In this document: in pieces, positions 29,822 to 38,869 of the stretch
How positions within the stretch are numbered: the stretch's first letter is position 1
Layout of the letters: each line of letters begins with the position of its first letter
Assembly (NCBI GenBank): GCA_036387415.1
Contig: DASVTU010000009.1
Location: 1 to 64,000, forward strand
Length of the DNA stretch: 64,000 nucleotides
Direction of reading: 5' to 3'
Source: DASVTU01 sp036387415
GTDB lineage: Bacteria; Acidobacteriota; Blastocatellia; Pyrinomonadales; Pyrinomonadaceae
Notes under the pieces: generated by a model
The model's input: only the letters and a program-made list of their open reading frames with translations
The model's database searches: none
What the model was told of the DNA's origin: nothing
Translations under genes and position numbers: made by a program

Positions 29822-30805
29822 CTAACTATTGATGCGCGCCACGATGTCGCCAAACGTGCTCTGCTGGACGAGGACGATTTCGGTGGTGCGAACGATTTCA
29901 AGCACGGAGAGAAACGCGAGGACGAGTTCACGACGCGAGCGCGCCTGTTCAAAATAGTGGCGGAGGTTCAATTCGCCCGCCGAAAGAATCATGTTGCGTA
30001 GGCGTTCGAGCATCTCGGCCATCGTTATCTCATCGCGCTCAATCTCAAGCATCGCTTCCTCTTTGCGACGCGTGAGTATCTCCTGAAATATTTTCAACAA
30101 ATCGAAGACGCCCGCCGAAACTTCCGGGTTGTGCTTGTCGGTTTCGAGCGGCGCGCGTGTAAAGGTCGCCTGTTCGACCGTGGCGCGCGACCAGAGCATC
30201 TCGGCGGCGGCCTTGAACTTTTGATGCTCAAGCAACTGGTTAATGAGTTCGCGGCGCGGGTCGTCCGCGGCATCTTCCGCGCCTTCCACGGTCGGGTCGG
30301 GCGGCAGGAGCATCTTCGATTTGATTTCGATGAGTTGCGCCGCCATCACAAGAAATTCGCTGGCGACGGCGATGTCCATGCCGTGCATCATGCGTAGGTA
30401 ACGCAAGTATTCATCCGTGATGCGCGCCACGGGAATGTCATAGATGCTCACCTGTTCTTGTCGAATCAAATAGAGCAGAAGGTCGAGCGGCCCCGTGAAC
30501 TCACCGAGGATTAGCTTCAACTCTTCGCCGCTGCCACTATCGTCGGAGACGATTTCAGGCGACGCGCCCGCGACGCTAATCTGCGCCGAAGCGGCTGCGG
30601 CATTGAGCGTGGCGACGCTGCCCGCAGCAATCTCTTCATCAGTCGCCGGAACATTTGCCTCCGCCGCAGGAATCGCGTTCGCGCCGCTGTCAACGTCCGC
30701 GATGATGGAAGCATCGCTATCGCCGCCGACGGCAGTACTGCTCGCCTCGACGGTTGCATCCTCGCGTCGCTCCTCGTCGTTGTTCGATGGCGTTTCCACG
30801 GTCAC
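29822..30805 (-). CDS. scpA: segregation and condensation protein A (kleisin) with N-terminal extension
   Basis: The 327-aa product carries the ScpA fold from about residue 94 (EFTGPLDLLLYLIRQEQVSIYDIPVARITDEYL) to the C-terminal winged helix (RRELVLAFLSVLEIVRT and TFGDIVARI). The first 90 residues are Ala/Glu/Asp/Ser-rich and not found in typical ScpA. ScpA bridges the SMC heads in chromosome condensation. GTG at 30805 is the likely start, seven bases from the trpS stop. The gene order trpS-scpA-scpB-pseudouridine synthase is conserved in several phyla. Confidence 0.93.
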   Translation of the reverse strand: MTVETPSNNDEERREDATVEASSTAVGGDSDASIIADVDSGANAIPAAEANVPATDEEIAAGSVATLNAAAASAQISVAGASPEIVSDDSGSGEELKLILGEFTGPLDLLLYLIRQEQVSIYDIPVARITDEYLRYLRMMHGMDIAVASEFLVMAAQLIEIKSKMLLPPDPTVEGAEDAADDPRRELINQLLEHQKFKAAAEMLWSRATVEQATFTRAPLETDKHNPEVSAGVFDLLKIFQEILTRRKEEAMLEIERDEITMAEMLERLRNMILSAGELNLRHYFEQARSRRELVLAFLSVLEIVRTTEIVLVQQSTFGDIVARINS

Positions 30806-30811
30806 AGGCGT

Positions 30812-31807
30812 CTAGACTCCTCCCAGTCCCATACGTCGCTTCGCTTCATCAAGCGTGGTGCGGGCAATCGACTGCGCGCGTTGGCGGCCTTCGTCGAGAA
30901 TGCGTCGTAGTTCTGCGTCGCTGAAGCCTTCGGCGCGTTCCTGAAACGGCTTGAGGAATTCAATCGTCACGTCGCTCAGTTCGGATTTCAAATGCGCGTA
31001 GCCTTTGCCCGCGAAATTGGCCTCCACTTCTTCAGGCGATTTGCCGGTCAAGAGTTGATAGATGGAGAGGAGATTGGTGATGGCCGGACGCGACTCGTCA
31101 AAACGTATCTCGGTGCCTGAATCGGTGACGGCGCGTTTGAACTTGCGTCGAATCGCGTCCGGGCCGTCGAGCAGACTGATACGGCCTGCGTCCGATTCGT
31201 CTGACTTCGACATCTTCTTCGCCGCATCGTCGAGTGACATAATCTTTGCGCCGACTTTAGGGATGAAGGGTTCGGGGATGCGAAACGTCTCGCCGTAATC
31301 GCGATTGAAACGAATCGCCAAGTCGCGTGTCAGTTCGAGATGCTGCTTCTGGTCGCGGCCGACGGGAACGAGGTCGGTCTGGTAGAGCAGGATGTCTGCG
31401 GCCATCAGCACGGGATAGTTGAGAATTCCGGCGGCGATGTTGGTTGCGCCCGATTGCTCGCGCATCTTACGCACCTTGTCCTTGAACTGCGTCATGCGTT
31501 CGAGTTCGGAGATGCGCGCTACGCAGTTGAGCAGCCACGCCAACTCGGCGTGCTCCCAGACATCCGATTGCACGAAGATGGACGAGACTTGCGGGTCAAT
31601 CCCCGCGGCGAGATAGATACGCGCGACGCTCAGCGTTCGCTCGGCGAGCAGTTTCGGGTCTTGCGGGAGGGTGATGGCGTGGAGGTCAACGACGCAGAAG
31701 AAACTCTCGTACTCATGCTGTAGACCGACCCAGTTGCGGATTGCGCCGAGATAGTTGCCGATGTGGAGATTGGCCGTCGGCTGGACGCCGCTGAAAATTC
31801 GTTTCAT
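30812..31807 (-). CDS. trpS: tryptophanyl-tRNA synthetase
   Basis: The 331-aa class I synthetase shows the HIGN form of the HIGH motif at residues 15-18 and KMSKS near residue 199. The Trp-specific segments GVQPTANLHIGNYLGAI and PVLMAADILLYQTDLVPVGRDQKQHLELTRD are present. Length is normal. It is followed by scpA after 7 bases and preceded by the M50 protease gene 10 bases upstream, so these form one operon. Confidence 0.97.
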   Translation of the reverse strand: MKRIFSGVQPTANLHIGNYLGAIRNWVGLQHEYESFFCVVDLHAITLPQDPKLLAERTLSVARIYLAAGIDPQVSSIFVQSDVWEHAELAWLLNCVARISELERMTQFKDKVRKMREQSGATNIAAGILNYPVLMAADILLYQTDLVPVGRDQKQHLELTRDLAIRFNRDYGETFRIPEPFIPKVGAKIMSLDDAAKKMSKSDESDAGRISLLDGPDAIRRKFKRAVTDSGTEIRFDESRPAITNLLSIYQLLTGKSPEEVEANFAGKGYAHLKSELSDVTIEFLKPFQERAEGFSDAELRRILDEGRQRAQSIARTTLDEAKRRMGLGGV

Positions 31808-31816
31808 TAACGTTTA

Positions 31817-32500
31817 CTAAATTCGTCCAAAGAAAAAGATGTGATAAGCCAGAGGCATCACGAAGCCGAATATTACGCCGAAAACTCCCGTGAAGACCGC
31901 GACGAACAGCAGCAGAAAACCAAACTGCTCGATGGATTCAATCGCCGTCTCGAATCTTTCCGGCAAGAGGCTGCCGAGAATCTTGCTGCCGTCGAGCGGC
32001 GGAATCGGAATCAGATTAAAAACTCCGAGTCCGATGTTCATGCGGAAGAAACTTTCGAGCAGTTTGACGGCTCCCTCAGCGATGCCGGAATCGGAAAAGA
32101 CTGGCCGGAGGTCGCCCGTGAATCCGCCTACAAGTTCAAACTCGACCAACAGGCGCAACGCGATGCCCGCCACGATGGCGATGATGAAGTTGCCGATGAC
32201 GCCCGCCGCTGAAACCCAGATATTCGCCACGCGTTTGTTGCGCCAACTCAGAGGATTGACCGGAGTTGGCCGCGCCCATCCGAGTAGAGGCGCTCCCGTG
32301 AAGAAGGCGAGTGTCGGAAAGAGGACGGTGCCGATGGGGTCAACGTGCGAGGCGGGGTTGAGCGTGATGCGTCCCTGCGAACGCGCTAAGTCGTCGCCGA
32401 AACGACTCGACATCCACGCGTGCGCCGCTTCGTGCAGCGACAACGAAAAAATCAATGCCACAAAAAAGAGAATAAACTCCGCAAAATCGAAGTTGTCCAT
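31817..32500 (-). CDS. site-2 protease family (M50) membrane metalloprotease
   Basis: The 227-aa product has about five transmembrane segments. It carries the zinc motif HEAAH at residues 23-27 in the first helix and NLIPIPPLDGSKIL near residue 165, which gives the third (Asp) ligand. NPASHVDPIGTVLFPTL near residue 50 is typical of the small Rip3-like M50 group. The substrate is unknown. It is the first gene of the trpS-scpA-scpB operon, a common arrangement. Confidence 0.9.
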   Translation of the reverse strand: MDNFDFAEFILFFVALIFSLSLHEAAHAWMSSRFGDDLARSQGRITLNPASHVDPIGTVLFPTLAFFTGAPLLGWARPTPVNPLSWRNKRVANIWVSAAGVIGNFIIAIVAGIALRLLVEFELVGGFTGDLRPVFSDSGIAEGAVKLLESFFRMNIGLGVFNLIPIPPLDGSKILGSLLPERFETAIESIEQFGFLLLFVAVFTGVFGVIFGFVMPLAYHIFFFGRI

Positions 32501-32591
32501 AACCCGTTCTCACAGTCTACGCCGCCGCTGCATACCGAAGCTTGACACACTAACATGCGCTTTTAAGGCGTGTCAAAATACGCAATTCATA

Positions 32592-32785
32592 AGCAATTCA
32601 CAGGATAGACAGGGCGGAAACAGGATGGACAGGATAAAGGAAATGCAAAATTAAAAATGTAAGAGGCATAAAGTAACTGACAACTCCGAGCCGTCTTTTA
32701 TTTTGTCATTTTGCATTTTAGCTTTTTCATTCGCTTCATCCGGTCTATCCTGCACGTTGTTATCCTGTCTATCCTGTAAATTGCT
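32592..32785. repeat. long quasi-palindrome built on 9-bp words (GACAGGATA)
   Basis: Arms of about 75-80 bases each (left 32592-32660, right 32705-32785) pair imperfectly. The outer parts carry 9-bp words such as ACAGGATAG and CTATCCTGT, the inner parts are A/T-rich (AATGCAAAAT with ATTTTGCATT). It fills the 309-base gap between the M50 protease start and the propeller gene stop. It is the largest of the word-hairpin elements. Confidence 0.83.
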
Positions 32786-32809
32786 TCTTCATTTCCTTCG
32801 GGTGCCGAT

Positions 32810-33853
32810 TTAGACGAGCATGCCGCGAATGCCGAGCGGCAGACTGTAGACCGCATCATTGGTCGCGACCACCATATCGCCCGCCGCGCTGAACGCGAGG
32901 CCGACGACGTTCATTCCGGCCACGACGAGGCGCGCGTCCCGCCCGTCCGGCGAGATACGCACGATGCCGCGCCGCCCGCGCAGAGACGCCGCCACATAGA
33001 GATTGCCTTCGCGGTCGAACGCGAGACCCTGCGGGCGTCCCAAGCCACGATAAAAGACTTCCGCCCGACCACTCCGGCTGATTCGCATCACGGGGTCGAA
33101 ACTCGAAACGGTTGGCCCCGTCACGTAGAGCGCATCGTCCGGCCCGAACGCGAGATGATAGGCCGAGACGGAGGGTTCAAGCGCCGCCCATTCCTCCGCT
33201 TCGCCCATTGTGTTGACGCGATAAATCGTGCCCGTGCCGCTATCGCCCGCACGGTCGCCGACGTAGAGCACGCCCGCGCTGTCGAAAGCCAGCCCCGTCG
33301 CCACGCCGAGATTTTCCGCAAACGGGATAGCTTCGTTGAAGTGCGTGACGCGGTAGACCGTTCCGTCCAGACGACTGCTGACAAACATCTGCCCTGTCCG
33401 GTCAAAAGCGATGCCCGTCGGATTCGTAATCTCGCCGTGCAGACTGACGAGTTCGCCCTCACGGCTGATGCGAAAGAGCGAGACGGGCATGCGTTTGCCG
33501 CGCGCACCGGAACGCGTCACGTAGAGCGCGCCGTCGTCGGGGTCAAACGCCGGATTCGCAACTTGATGAATGTCTTCGGCGAGTTTGCGCCCGACGACCA
33601 CGCGCGTCGCGGCGCTCTTGAAGTTGTCCGTGCTCTCAAGCGTCAATGCGACTTCACCGCCCTCGTCTTCCTCTGGCACAATCGCCAACACACGGCGCGG
33701 CGACAGCCCGACGAGCCAGCCCTGCTTTTCGTTGAACCACGCGCGGCACTGACGCGGATTGCTCGTATCGTAGTCGGCGCACTCGATGACCACTTCGCCA
33801 CCCGCAATCGCCGCCGACGGGTCAACACCTACAATCCGCCCCGTATTACTCAT
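32810..33853 (-). CDS. TIG/IPT plus SMP-30/NHL-type beta-propeller protein
   Basis: The 347-aa product has an Ig-like TIG domain at about residues 4-100 (RIVGVDPSAAIAGGEV). A six-bladed NHL/SMP-30-like propeller follows (about 105-347) with blade motifs such as NPTGIAFDRTGQMFVSSRLDGTVYR and RPQGLAFDREGNLYVAA. There is no clear signal peptide. It may bind a ligand or a protein; enzyme residues of gluconolactonases are not evident. The start at 33853 is chosen because the TIG domain begins right after it and GGAGAG is upstream. Confidence 0.75.
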   Translation of the reverse strand: MSNTGRIVGVDPSAAIAGGEVVIECADYDTSNPRQCRAWFNEKQGWLVGLSPRRVLAIVPEEDEGGEVALTLESTDNFKSAATRVVVGRKLAEDIHQVANPAFDPDDGALYVTRSGARGKRMPVSLFRISREGELVSLHGEITNPTGIAFDRTGQMFVSSRLDGTVYRVTHFNEAIPFAENLGVATGLAFDSAGVLYVGDRAGDSGTGTIYRVNTMGEAEEWAALEPSVSAYHLAFGPDDALYVTGPTVSSFDPVMRISRSGRAEVFYRGLGRPQGLAFDREGNLYVAASLRGRRGIVRISPDGRDARLVVAGMNVVGLAFSAAGDMVVATNDAVYSLPLGIRGMLV

Positions 33854-34502
33854 TTCCAAAAACTCTCCAATCTCCTCAACTCGCCAAACGTCTCCGCCCG
33901 TACTTCCCGCTTCAGCCTTGCGTCGCACCGCCTTCGCTCTCTACACCGACGAAAATGCCGCTTCAAGCCTCGCAATTCACAGCCTTTGAATCCGAAATTT
34001 TGGACTCGTCGCAGGCCAATCCATGCTGTTCAGAATACTCGACATGATACGACGCACGCAGGAGTCGTGTCTATTCAGCATCCCTCTCAACAAACAGCGA
34101 AACTCCGACACAGCGCCACGCCTTTTCAGCAAAAATTTCGACGCCGCGCGATTTCGCTGACGCGACGAAAGCTGAATTTTTCGCGCCGTTTTCGTGCTTG
34201 ACGGCGTGCGACGTATGTTATAATTCGTTCCGGTCAGAACAATTTTGGAGCGCATTTCCGGCGGCGTCCTGTGTGTTTTCACCCGTCCGTTTCGGCAAAT
34301 GCGCGGTGCTCTAAAGCGACCAAGCAAAGTGTCCTTGCAGAGAGCCACATCGAAAGGTTTTATCCGGCGTTCGTTTCCTTCCGCTCGCTTCCCTCTTTCT
34401 GTAACTGCCAACGATTCATAGCGCGGAAACCGCCAGCGCAGGCGTCGCAGACGCGCGTCGCAACGCATGCCGGACATATAGAACGTAAGGAGGATTGACA
34501 AC
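33854..34502. other. 650-base intergenic region between divergent genes
   Basis: No protein gene is supported here. It contains a plus-strand promoter candidate (34198-34224) and the strong ribosome site AAGGAGG at 34487-34493. The 5' leader of hflX would be about 270 bases. No clear minus-strand promoter for the propeller gene could be picked out. Confidence 0.5.
34198..34224 (+). promoter_or_regulatory. candidate hflX promoter
   Basis: TTGACG (34198-34203) is followed after 15 bases by a perfect TATAAT (34219-34224). The spacer is shorter than the usual 17, which lowers confidence. It points towards hflX. Confidence 0.5.
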
Positions 34503-34505
34503 ATC
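34487..34505 (+). promoter_or_regulatory. Shine-Dalgarno and AUC start of hflX
   Basis: AAGGAGG (34487-34493) is followed by nine bases and ATC (34503-34505), in frame with hflX. No ATG, GTG, TTG or CTG occurs in this frame between the TAG at 34479-34481 and the TTG at 34665. The sequence from ATC onward already looks like the HflX N-terminus. Confidence 0.6.
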
Positions 34506-36200
34506 AGTACCGTACACGGCAACACACAGGGTCTTAAACCGAACCAACTCCGCCGCATCGAAAAACTCTACTCGCGGCGCATCGCGCCACAGCAAATCGT
34601 TACGCCAGAATTTGCGCGCCAACTCTCCGAACTCTCGCACGAAACACGACGGCAAATCGGCGTCTTGATTGACCGCAAAGGCTACGTCGAATACGTTGTC
34701 GTCGGCGATGCGCGGCGCATTGAACTCCCCGACCTGAAACGAACACGCGTCGCCGAAGACCGCTTTCGCGGACTGCGCTGCGTCCACACGCACCTGCGCG
34801 GCGAAGAGTTGACGCAAGACGACCTCGCCGACCTCGCGCTCCTGCGTCTCGATTTGATGGTCGCGGTGGATGTCGATGGGCGGACGGGTCTGCCCGGCCT
34901 CGTCCGCGCGGCTCATCTGCTGCCGACGACCGCCGCAGAAGTTGACGCAGACACGAACGGCGCATACGCATTTCTCGAAGCGCAGATTCCCTCGCAACTC
35001 GACGTTGATTTCCTCGCGCTCATCAATTCGCTTGAAGAAGAGATTGCGCGCAGTCGTCGTACGACGCGACGCGCTGAGGTGCGCGACCGCGCGATTCTGG
35101 TCGGCGTTCCTACAGGGTCGATGATGGAGGCCGAGGAGTCGATGGCCGAACTGCGCGAACTCGCTACGTCGGCAGGAATCGTCGTGCACAACGAAATCAT
35201 CCAGCGACGCAATGCTATCGACCCGCGCACCGTGCTCGGTCGTGGCAAACTCGAAGAGTTGATTGTCCGCGCGCTGCGTCTCGGCGCAGACCTCATCGTC
35301 TTCGACCGCGAACTCTCCCCCGCACAGGTGCGTTCGATTTCCGAAGCCACCGACCTCAAAGTTATCGACCGCGCGCAACTCATCCTCGACATCTTCGCCC
35401 AACGCGCGCAGACGCGCGACGGCAAGATTCAAGTCGAACTCGCGCAGTTAAAATATCTCCTGCCGCGTCTCGTCGCCGGACACGATTCGGCCTTCTCGCG
35501 TCTCGCGGGCGGCATCGGCGGACGCGGCCCCGGCGAAACCAAACTCGAAACCGACCGACGGCGCGTGCGCGACCGCATCAATCGCCTTGAGAAAGCAATC
35601 GAGACGCAACGACAGCGACGACAAGAGCGACGCAAGGAACGGACGCGCCGCGAACTTCCCATCATCTCCATCGTCGGCTACACCAATGCGGGCAAATCCA
35701 CCATGCTCAACACGCTCACCGCGAGCGAAGTGCACGCCGAGCAGAGGATGTTCGCCACGCTCGACCCGACATCCAGGCGCCTCCGTCTGCCGCGCGAACA
35801 GGAAGTTATCATCAACGACACGGTTGGCTTCATACGCGACCTGCCACCTGACCTGCTCGCCGCTTTTCGCGCGACGCTCGAAGAAATTGACGATAGCGAT
35901 TTGCTCATCCATCTCGTAGACGCCGCCAACCCGCGTTGGCAGCAGCAACTGGAATCGGTTGAGAGGATTTTGAACGAACTCGGCCACGCGCAGATTCCGC
36001 GTCTCGTCGTCTTCAACAAAGCCGACCTTGTAGAGACGGAAGACCTTGACGCCATCATGCGTCAAACTTCCCAGAACGGTGCGCGCGAATGTCTCGCCGT
36101 CTCCGCCGTCAACCCTGCGTCGTTGCGTCCGCTCATCGAACGCGCGGGCGAAATTCTGGCGCGCGATTTAACACTCGAACAGCACGCCGCCGGCAACTAG
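34503..36200 (+). CDS. hflX: ribosome-associated GTPase HflX
   Basis: HflX binds the 50S subunit and splits stalled ribosomes. From 34665 the frame has the HflX N-domain (LVGVPTG, RNAIDPRTVLGRGKLEELIVRALRLGADLIVFDREL, GGIGGRGPGETKLETDRRR), then the G domain with P-loop GYTNAGKST near residue 395, DPTSRRL, NDTVGFIRDLP and NKAD. The frame is open and HflX-like for another 54 codons upstream (QGLKPNQLRRIEKLYSRRI), so the true start is before 34665. The only candidate behind the ribosome site is ATC at 34503, giving about 565 aa. A conventional annotation would start at TTG 34665 and lose the N-terminus. Confidence 0.9.
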   Translation: MSTVHGNTQGLKPNQLRRIEKLYSRRIAPQQIVTPEFARQLSELSHETRRQIGVLIDRKGYVEYVVVGDARRIELPDLKRTRVAEDRFRGLRCVHTHLRGEELTQDDLADLALLRLDLMVAVDVDGRTGLPGLVRAAHLLPTTAAEVDADTNGAYAFLEAQIPSQLDVDFLALINSLEEEIARSRRTTRRAEVRDRAILVGVPTGSMMEAEESMAELRELATSAGIVVHNEIIQRRNAIDPRTVLGRGKLEELIVRALRLGADLIVFDRELSPAQVRSISEATDLKVIDRAQLILDIFAQRAQTRDGKIQVELAQLKYLLPRLVAGHDSAFSRLAGGIGGRGPGETKLETDRRRVRDRINRLEKAIETQRQRRQERRKERTRRELPIISIVGYTNAGKSTMLNTLTASEVHAEQRMFATLDPTSRRLRLPREQEVIINDTVGFIRDLPPDLLAAFRATLEEIDDSDLLIHLVDAANPRWQQQLESVERILNELGHAQIPRLVVFNKADLVETEDLDAIMRQTSQNGARECLAVSAVNPASLRPLIERAGEILARDLTLEQHAAGN

Positions 36201-36203
36201 AGC

Positions 36204-36313
36204 GACAGGGGCAGTGGGAAATGGTTAAAGGGAAAAAGGCGAAGAAAGATGTAGTAGGCGGCCCGGTCGCTTCTTCAACCATTTCCCCATTTCTCCATTT
36301 CCCCTCTGTCATT
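36204..36313. repeat. heptamer-word hairpin, GGGAAAT family
   Basis: Left arm from 36204 has words such as GGGAAAT and GGTTAAA. Right arm to 36313 has ATTTCCC-type words. The arms pair imperfectly over about 40 bases. It separates hflX and the PgpH-like gene, both on the plus strand. Confidence 0.78.
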
Positions 36314-36325
36314 TATATCTGAGAC

Positions 36326-38779
36326 ATGCGCCGCAAACGTCGCCCCAAATTCACATCCTCCGTCGCCACCTGGCGCGATGCCGCGTTGCTAAACGTGGCA
36401 CGTTCGTTCCGTTGGTTTCGCCCAACCACGCGCTTCATCATCGGCTTCGCCGCGCTCACACTCACCACGACGCTGCTGCTCGCGCGCATGCACACGCCCA
36501 TGCCCGACGAGCTTTATCACGAAGGCGATGTAGTGCGCTCGACCATCATCGCTCCCGCTGACATCGCCATCGAAGACGCGCGCGAAACTGACCGTCGGCG
36601 CAACGAAGCGACCGACGCCACGCGTCCCGTCTGGAATTACAACCCTGCGCGCGGCGAAGTGGTCGTACAGGAATTTCGCGCATCGTGGGAACGGCTTCGC
36701 CAACAGACGGAGCCGACGGGCAACAACAGCAACGTGCCGAACAGCAACTCGTCAAGAAGCGACACCAAGAACGCGACTCGCCAAACGACGTGGACGGGAG
36801 AAGCAGGACAAGGCGGCGACGAAGCGGCACGCGCCATCGTCGCGCATCGCTTCGACGCGGGTGCGCTTGAGCGTCTGACAAGCCTCCTGCGCGAAATCAC
36901 AGAGGGCTACGTCTACGAAGACCGCGATGCGCCCTACATCAAACCGGAAATCCGCATCATCGACGCACGTACCAACTCGCTCACAGACATCATCACGGCG
37001 CAAAACCGTCTCGTCAGTCTCTCCGTCGCACGACAAACTTTGCGCGACCGTCTTTCCCAACTCGCAGGATGGACGCCCGCCGAACGCGAAGCGTTGGCCT
37101 CCACTCTCGTGCCCACTCTCGCACCGACCCTTCTCTACAACGAGGCCGCCACCAATGCCGCGCGCACCGCCGCCGCGCGCGCCGTCGCTCCGAGCACCAT
37201 CACACTCAAACGCAATCAGGTCGTCGCCCGCGACGGCGACACCGTAACGGCGCAGATGCTCGCGCAGTTTGCCGCCATCCGCGCCTACAGCAATACAGAA
37301 CGCCGACCACATCACTTCATCGGCCTTCTTTTCATCGTCGCCGCGCTCTACGGGGCAGCGTGGCGCTTCACCGAATACCGCAGCACGATTACCGCGCTCC
37401 CCATCTCGCAGATAAAATCATTCGCGCTCGTCGCTTCGGCCATCCTCATCGAATTAGTCTTGATGCGTATCGGCTTTATCCTCGCCGAGAGCAGCGCGAC
37501 GCAAGCCATTAACGCGCCGTTCAACGACCCGACGATGTGGAGCTTTGCCATTCCCTTTGCCGCCGCCGCGCTCTTGATAGCACTGCTCGTCGATACGCAA
37601 CTCGCGTTGATTACGGGATTCCTGACCGCCATCTTCGCGGGTCTTCTCGCGCACAACGGCATGCTCACGACGTGCTACGCGATGGTTTCATCATCGGCGG
37701 CGATTTACGGCATCGGTCGTTATCGCGAACGCCAATCCGTGACGCTGGCGGGTCTGATTGTAGGTGCGGTCAACGCCGTGATGGCGCTCGCCGTGATTCT
37801 TTCGGCGCAGCAACCGCTGACGTTAAGAAGCGTGCTGCTGGCCGTCGTCTGCGGCGCAGCCGGAGGACTCCTGACCACTATCTTTACGGCAGGCGGATTG
37901 CCCGTCAACGAATCGATGTTCGGCATCCTGACCGACATCAAACTGCTCGAACTATCCAACGCAGACCTCCCCGTCCTCGGCCAACTCGCCCTACGCGCGC
38001 CCGGCACCAACCAGCACTCGCACGCCGTCGGGCAACTCGCAGAGGAGGCTTGCCGCGCCATCGGTGCCAATCCCCTGCTGGCTCGCATCGGCGCGCTCTA
38101 CCACGACATTGGCAAGACCGCCGCGCCCGATATGTTTGTCGAGAATCAGACAGGCGACAACCCGCACGACCGTCTGAAACCGACGCAGAGCGCGCGTATT
38201 ATCACCAGCCACGTCACCTACGGATTGAAACTCGCGAAAGAGATTGGTCTGCCCAAACAAATCTCCGATTTCATCCCGCAACATCACGGCACACGCACCC
38301 TTCACTACTTCCTACGCAAAGCACAGGCGCAGGCCGCCGAAGGCGAAGTGATTGACGAAGCGGAGTTTCGTTATCCCGGCCCGAAGCCGCAGTTTAAGGA
38401 AGCGGCGATTATGATGCTCGCGGATTCATGTGAAGCCGCAGCACGTTCGCTCGCGCGCCCCGACCCCGAAAACATCCGTACCATCATCAACAAAATCTTC
38501 GACGCCATCGTCAGCGACGGACAACTCGACGAATGCGACCTCTCCTTGCGCGAACTGACCAAAGTCCGCGAATCAATCATCATTTCACTGGTCGCCATCT
38601 ATCATGCGCGCATCGACTATCCCGGTTTCAATCCTCCCTCCCTGCCCGGCACCATGCCTGCGCTCCCGCTCCCCGAACTCGACACAGAAGAACGCGGCAT
38701 CAGCTACTCGCGCCCTTCGGACATCCCCATCAGCAAAGGCGGCGAAGTCGAAGACGAAGCAGTTACACGCAAATCCTAA
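36326..38779 (+). CDS. PgpH-like membrane HD phosphodiesterase (cyclic-di-AMP type)
   Basis: The 817-aa product has an N-terminal membrane segment (about residues 36-55) and a large extracytoplasmic 7TMR-HDED-like domain (about 60-330). A block of seven transmembrane helices follows (about 335-525), then a cytoplasmic HD domain (about 560-770) with HSHAVGQLAEEA, HDIGK near 596, and FIPQHHGT. The layout is that of PgpH, which hydrolyses cyclic-di-AMP. The HD metal ligands are present. A low-complexity Asn/Ser/Thr-rich insert lies at about 130-165. No Shine-Dalgarno is evident at the ATG. Confidence 0.88.
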   Translation: MRRKRRPKFTSSVATWRDAALLNVARSFRWFRPTTRFIIGFAALTLTTTLLLARMHTPMPDELYHEGDVVRSTIIAPADIAIEDARETDRRRNEATDATRPVWNYNPARGEVVVQEFRASWERLRQQTEPTGNNSNVPNSNSSRSDTKNATRQTTWTGEAGQGGDEAARAIVAHRFDAGALERLTSLLREITEGYVYEDRDAPYIKPEIRIIDARTNSLTDIITAQNRLVSLSVARQTLRDRLSQLAGWTPAEREALASTLVPTLAPTLLYNEAATNAARTAAARAVAPSTITLKRNQVVARDGDTVTAQMLAQFAAIRAYSNTERRPHHFIGLLFIVAALYGAAWRFTEYRSTITALPISQIKSFALVASAILIELVLMRIGFILAESSATQAINAPFNDPTMWSFAIPFAAAALLIALLVDTQLALITGFLTAIFAGLLAHNGMLTTCYAMVSSSAAIYGIGRYRERQSVTLAGLIVGAVNAVMALAVILSAQQPLTLRSVLLAVVCGAAGGLLTTIFTAGGLPVNESMFGILTDIKLLELSNADLPVLGQLALRAPGTNQHSHAVGQLAEEACRAIGANPLLARIGALYHDIGKTAAPDMFVENQTGDNPHDRLKPTQSARIITSHVTYGLKLAKEIGLPKQISDFIPQHHGTRTLHYFLRKAQAQAAEGEVIDEAEFRYPGPKPQFKEAAIMMLADSCEAAARSLARPDPENIRTIINKIFDAIVSDGQLDECDLSLRELTKVRESIIISLVAIYHARIDYPGFNPPSLPGTMPALPLPELDTEERGISYSRPSDIPISKGGEVEDEAVTRKS

Positions 38780-38784
38780 GAACA

Positions 38785-38868
38785 GTAAATGGTAAATGGT
38801 AAATGGTGAATAGAAAGAACTGTTCTTATCTATTCACCATTTACCATTTACCAATGACGATTGACGAA
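38785..38868. repeat. heptamer-word hairpin, GGTAAAT family
   Basis: Arms 38791-38813 and 38830-38852 are a perfect 23-bp inverted repeat made of GGTAAAT words. The right side continues with AATCGTC-type words to 38868. It lies between the convergent PgpH-like and HIT genes and is the most perfect of the word hairpins. Confidence 0.9.
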
Positions 38869-38869
38869 T

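Noticed and set aside
34271..34498. 75-codon plus-strand frame in the hflX leader that ends just before the AUC start
   Set aside because: The sequence has no coding character, the GTG start has no ribosome site at the right distance, and the composition looks random. It was kept only as part of the hflX leader description.
33977..34558. 193-codon minus-strand frame opposite the hflX start region
   Set aside because: It has no recognisable domain, overlaps the hflX start on the other strand, and has no ribosome site.
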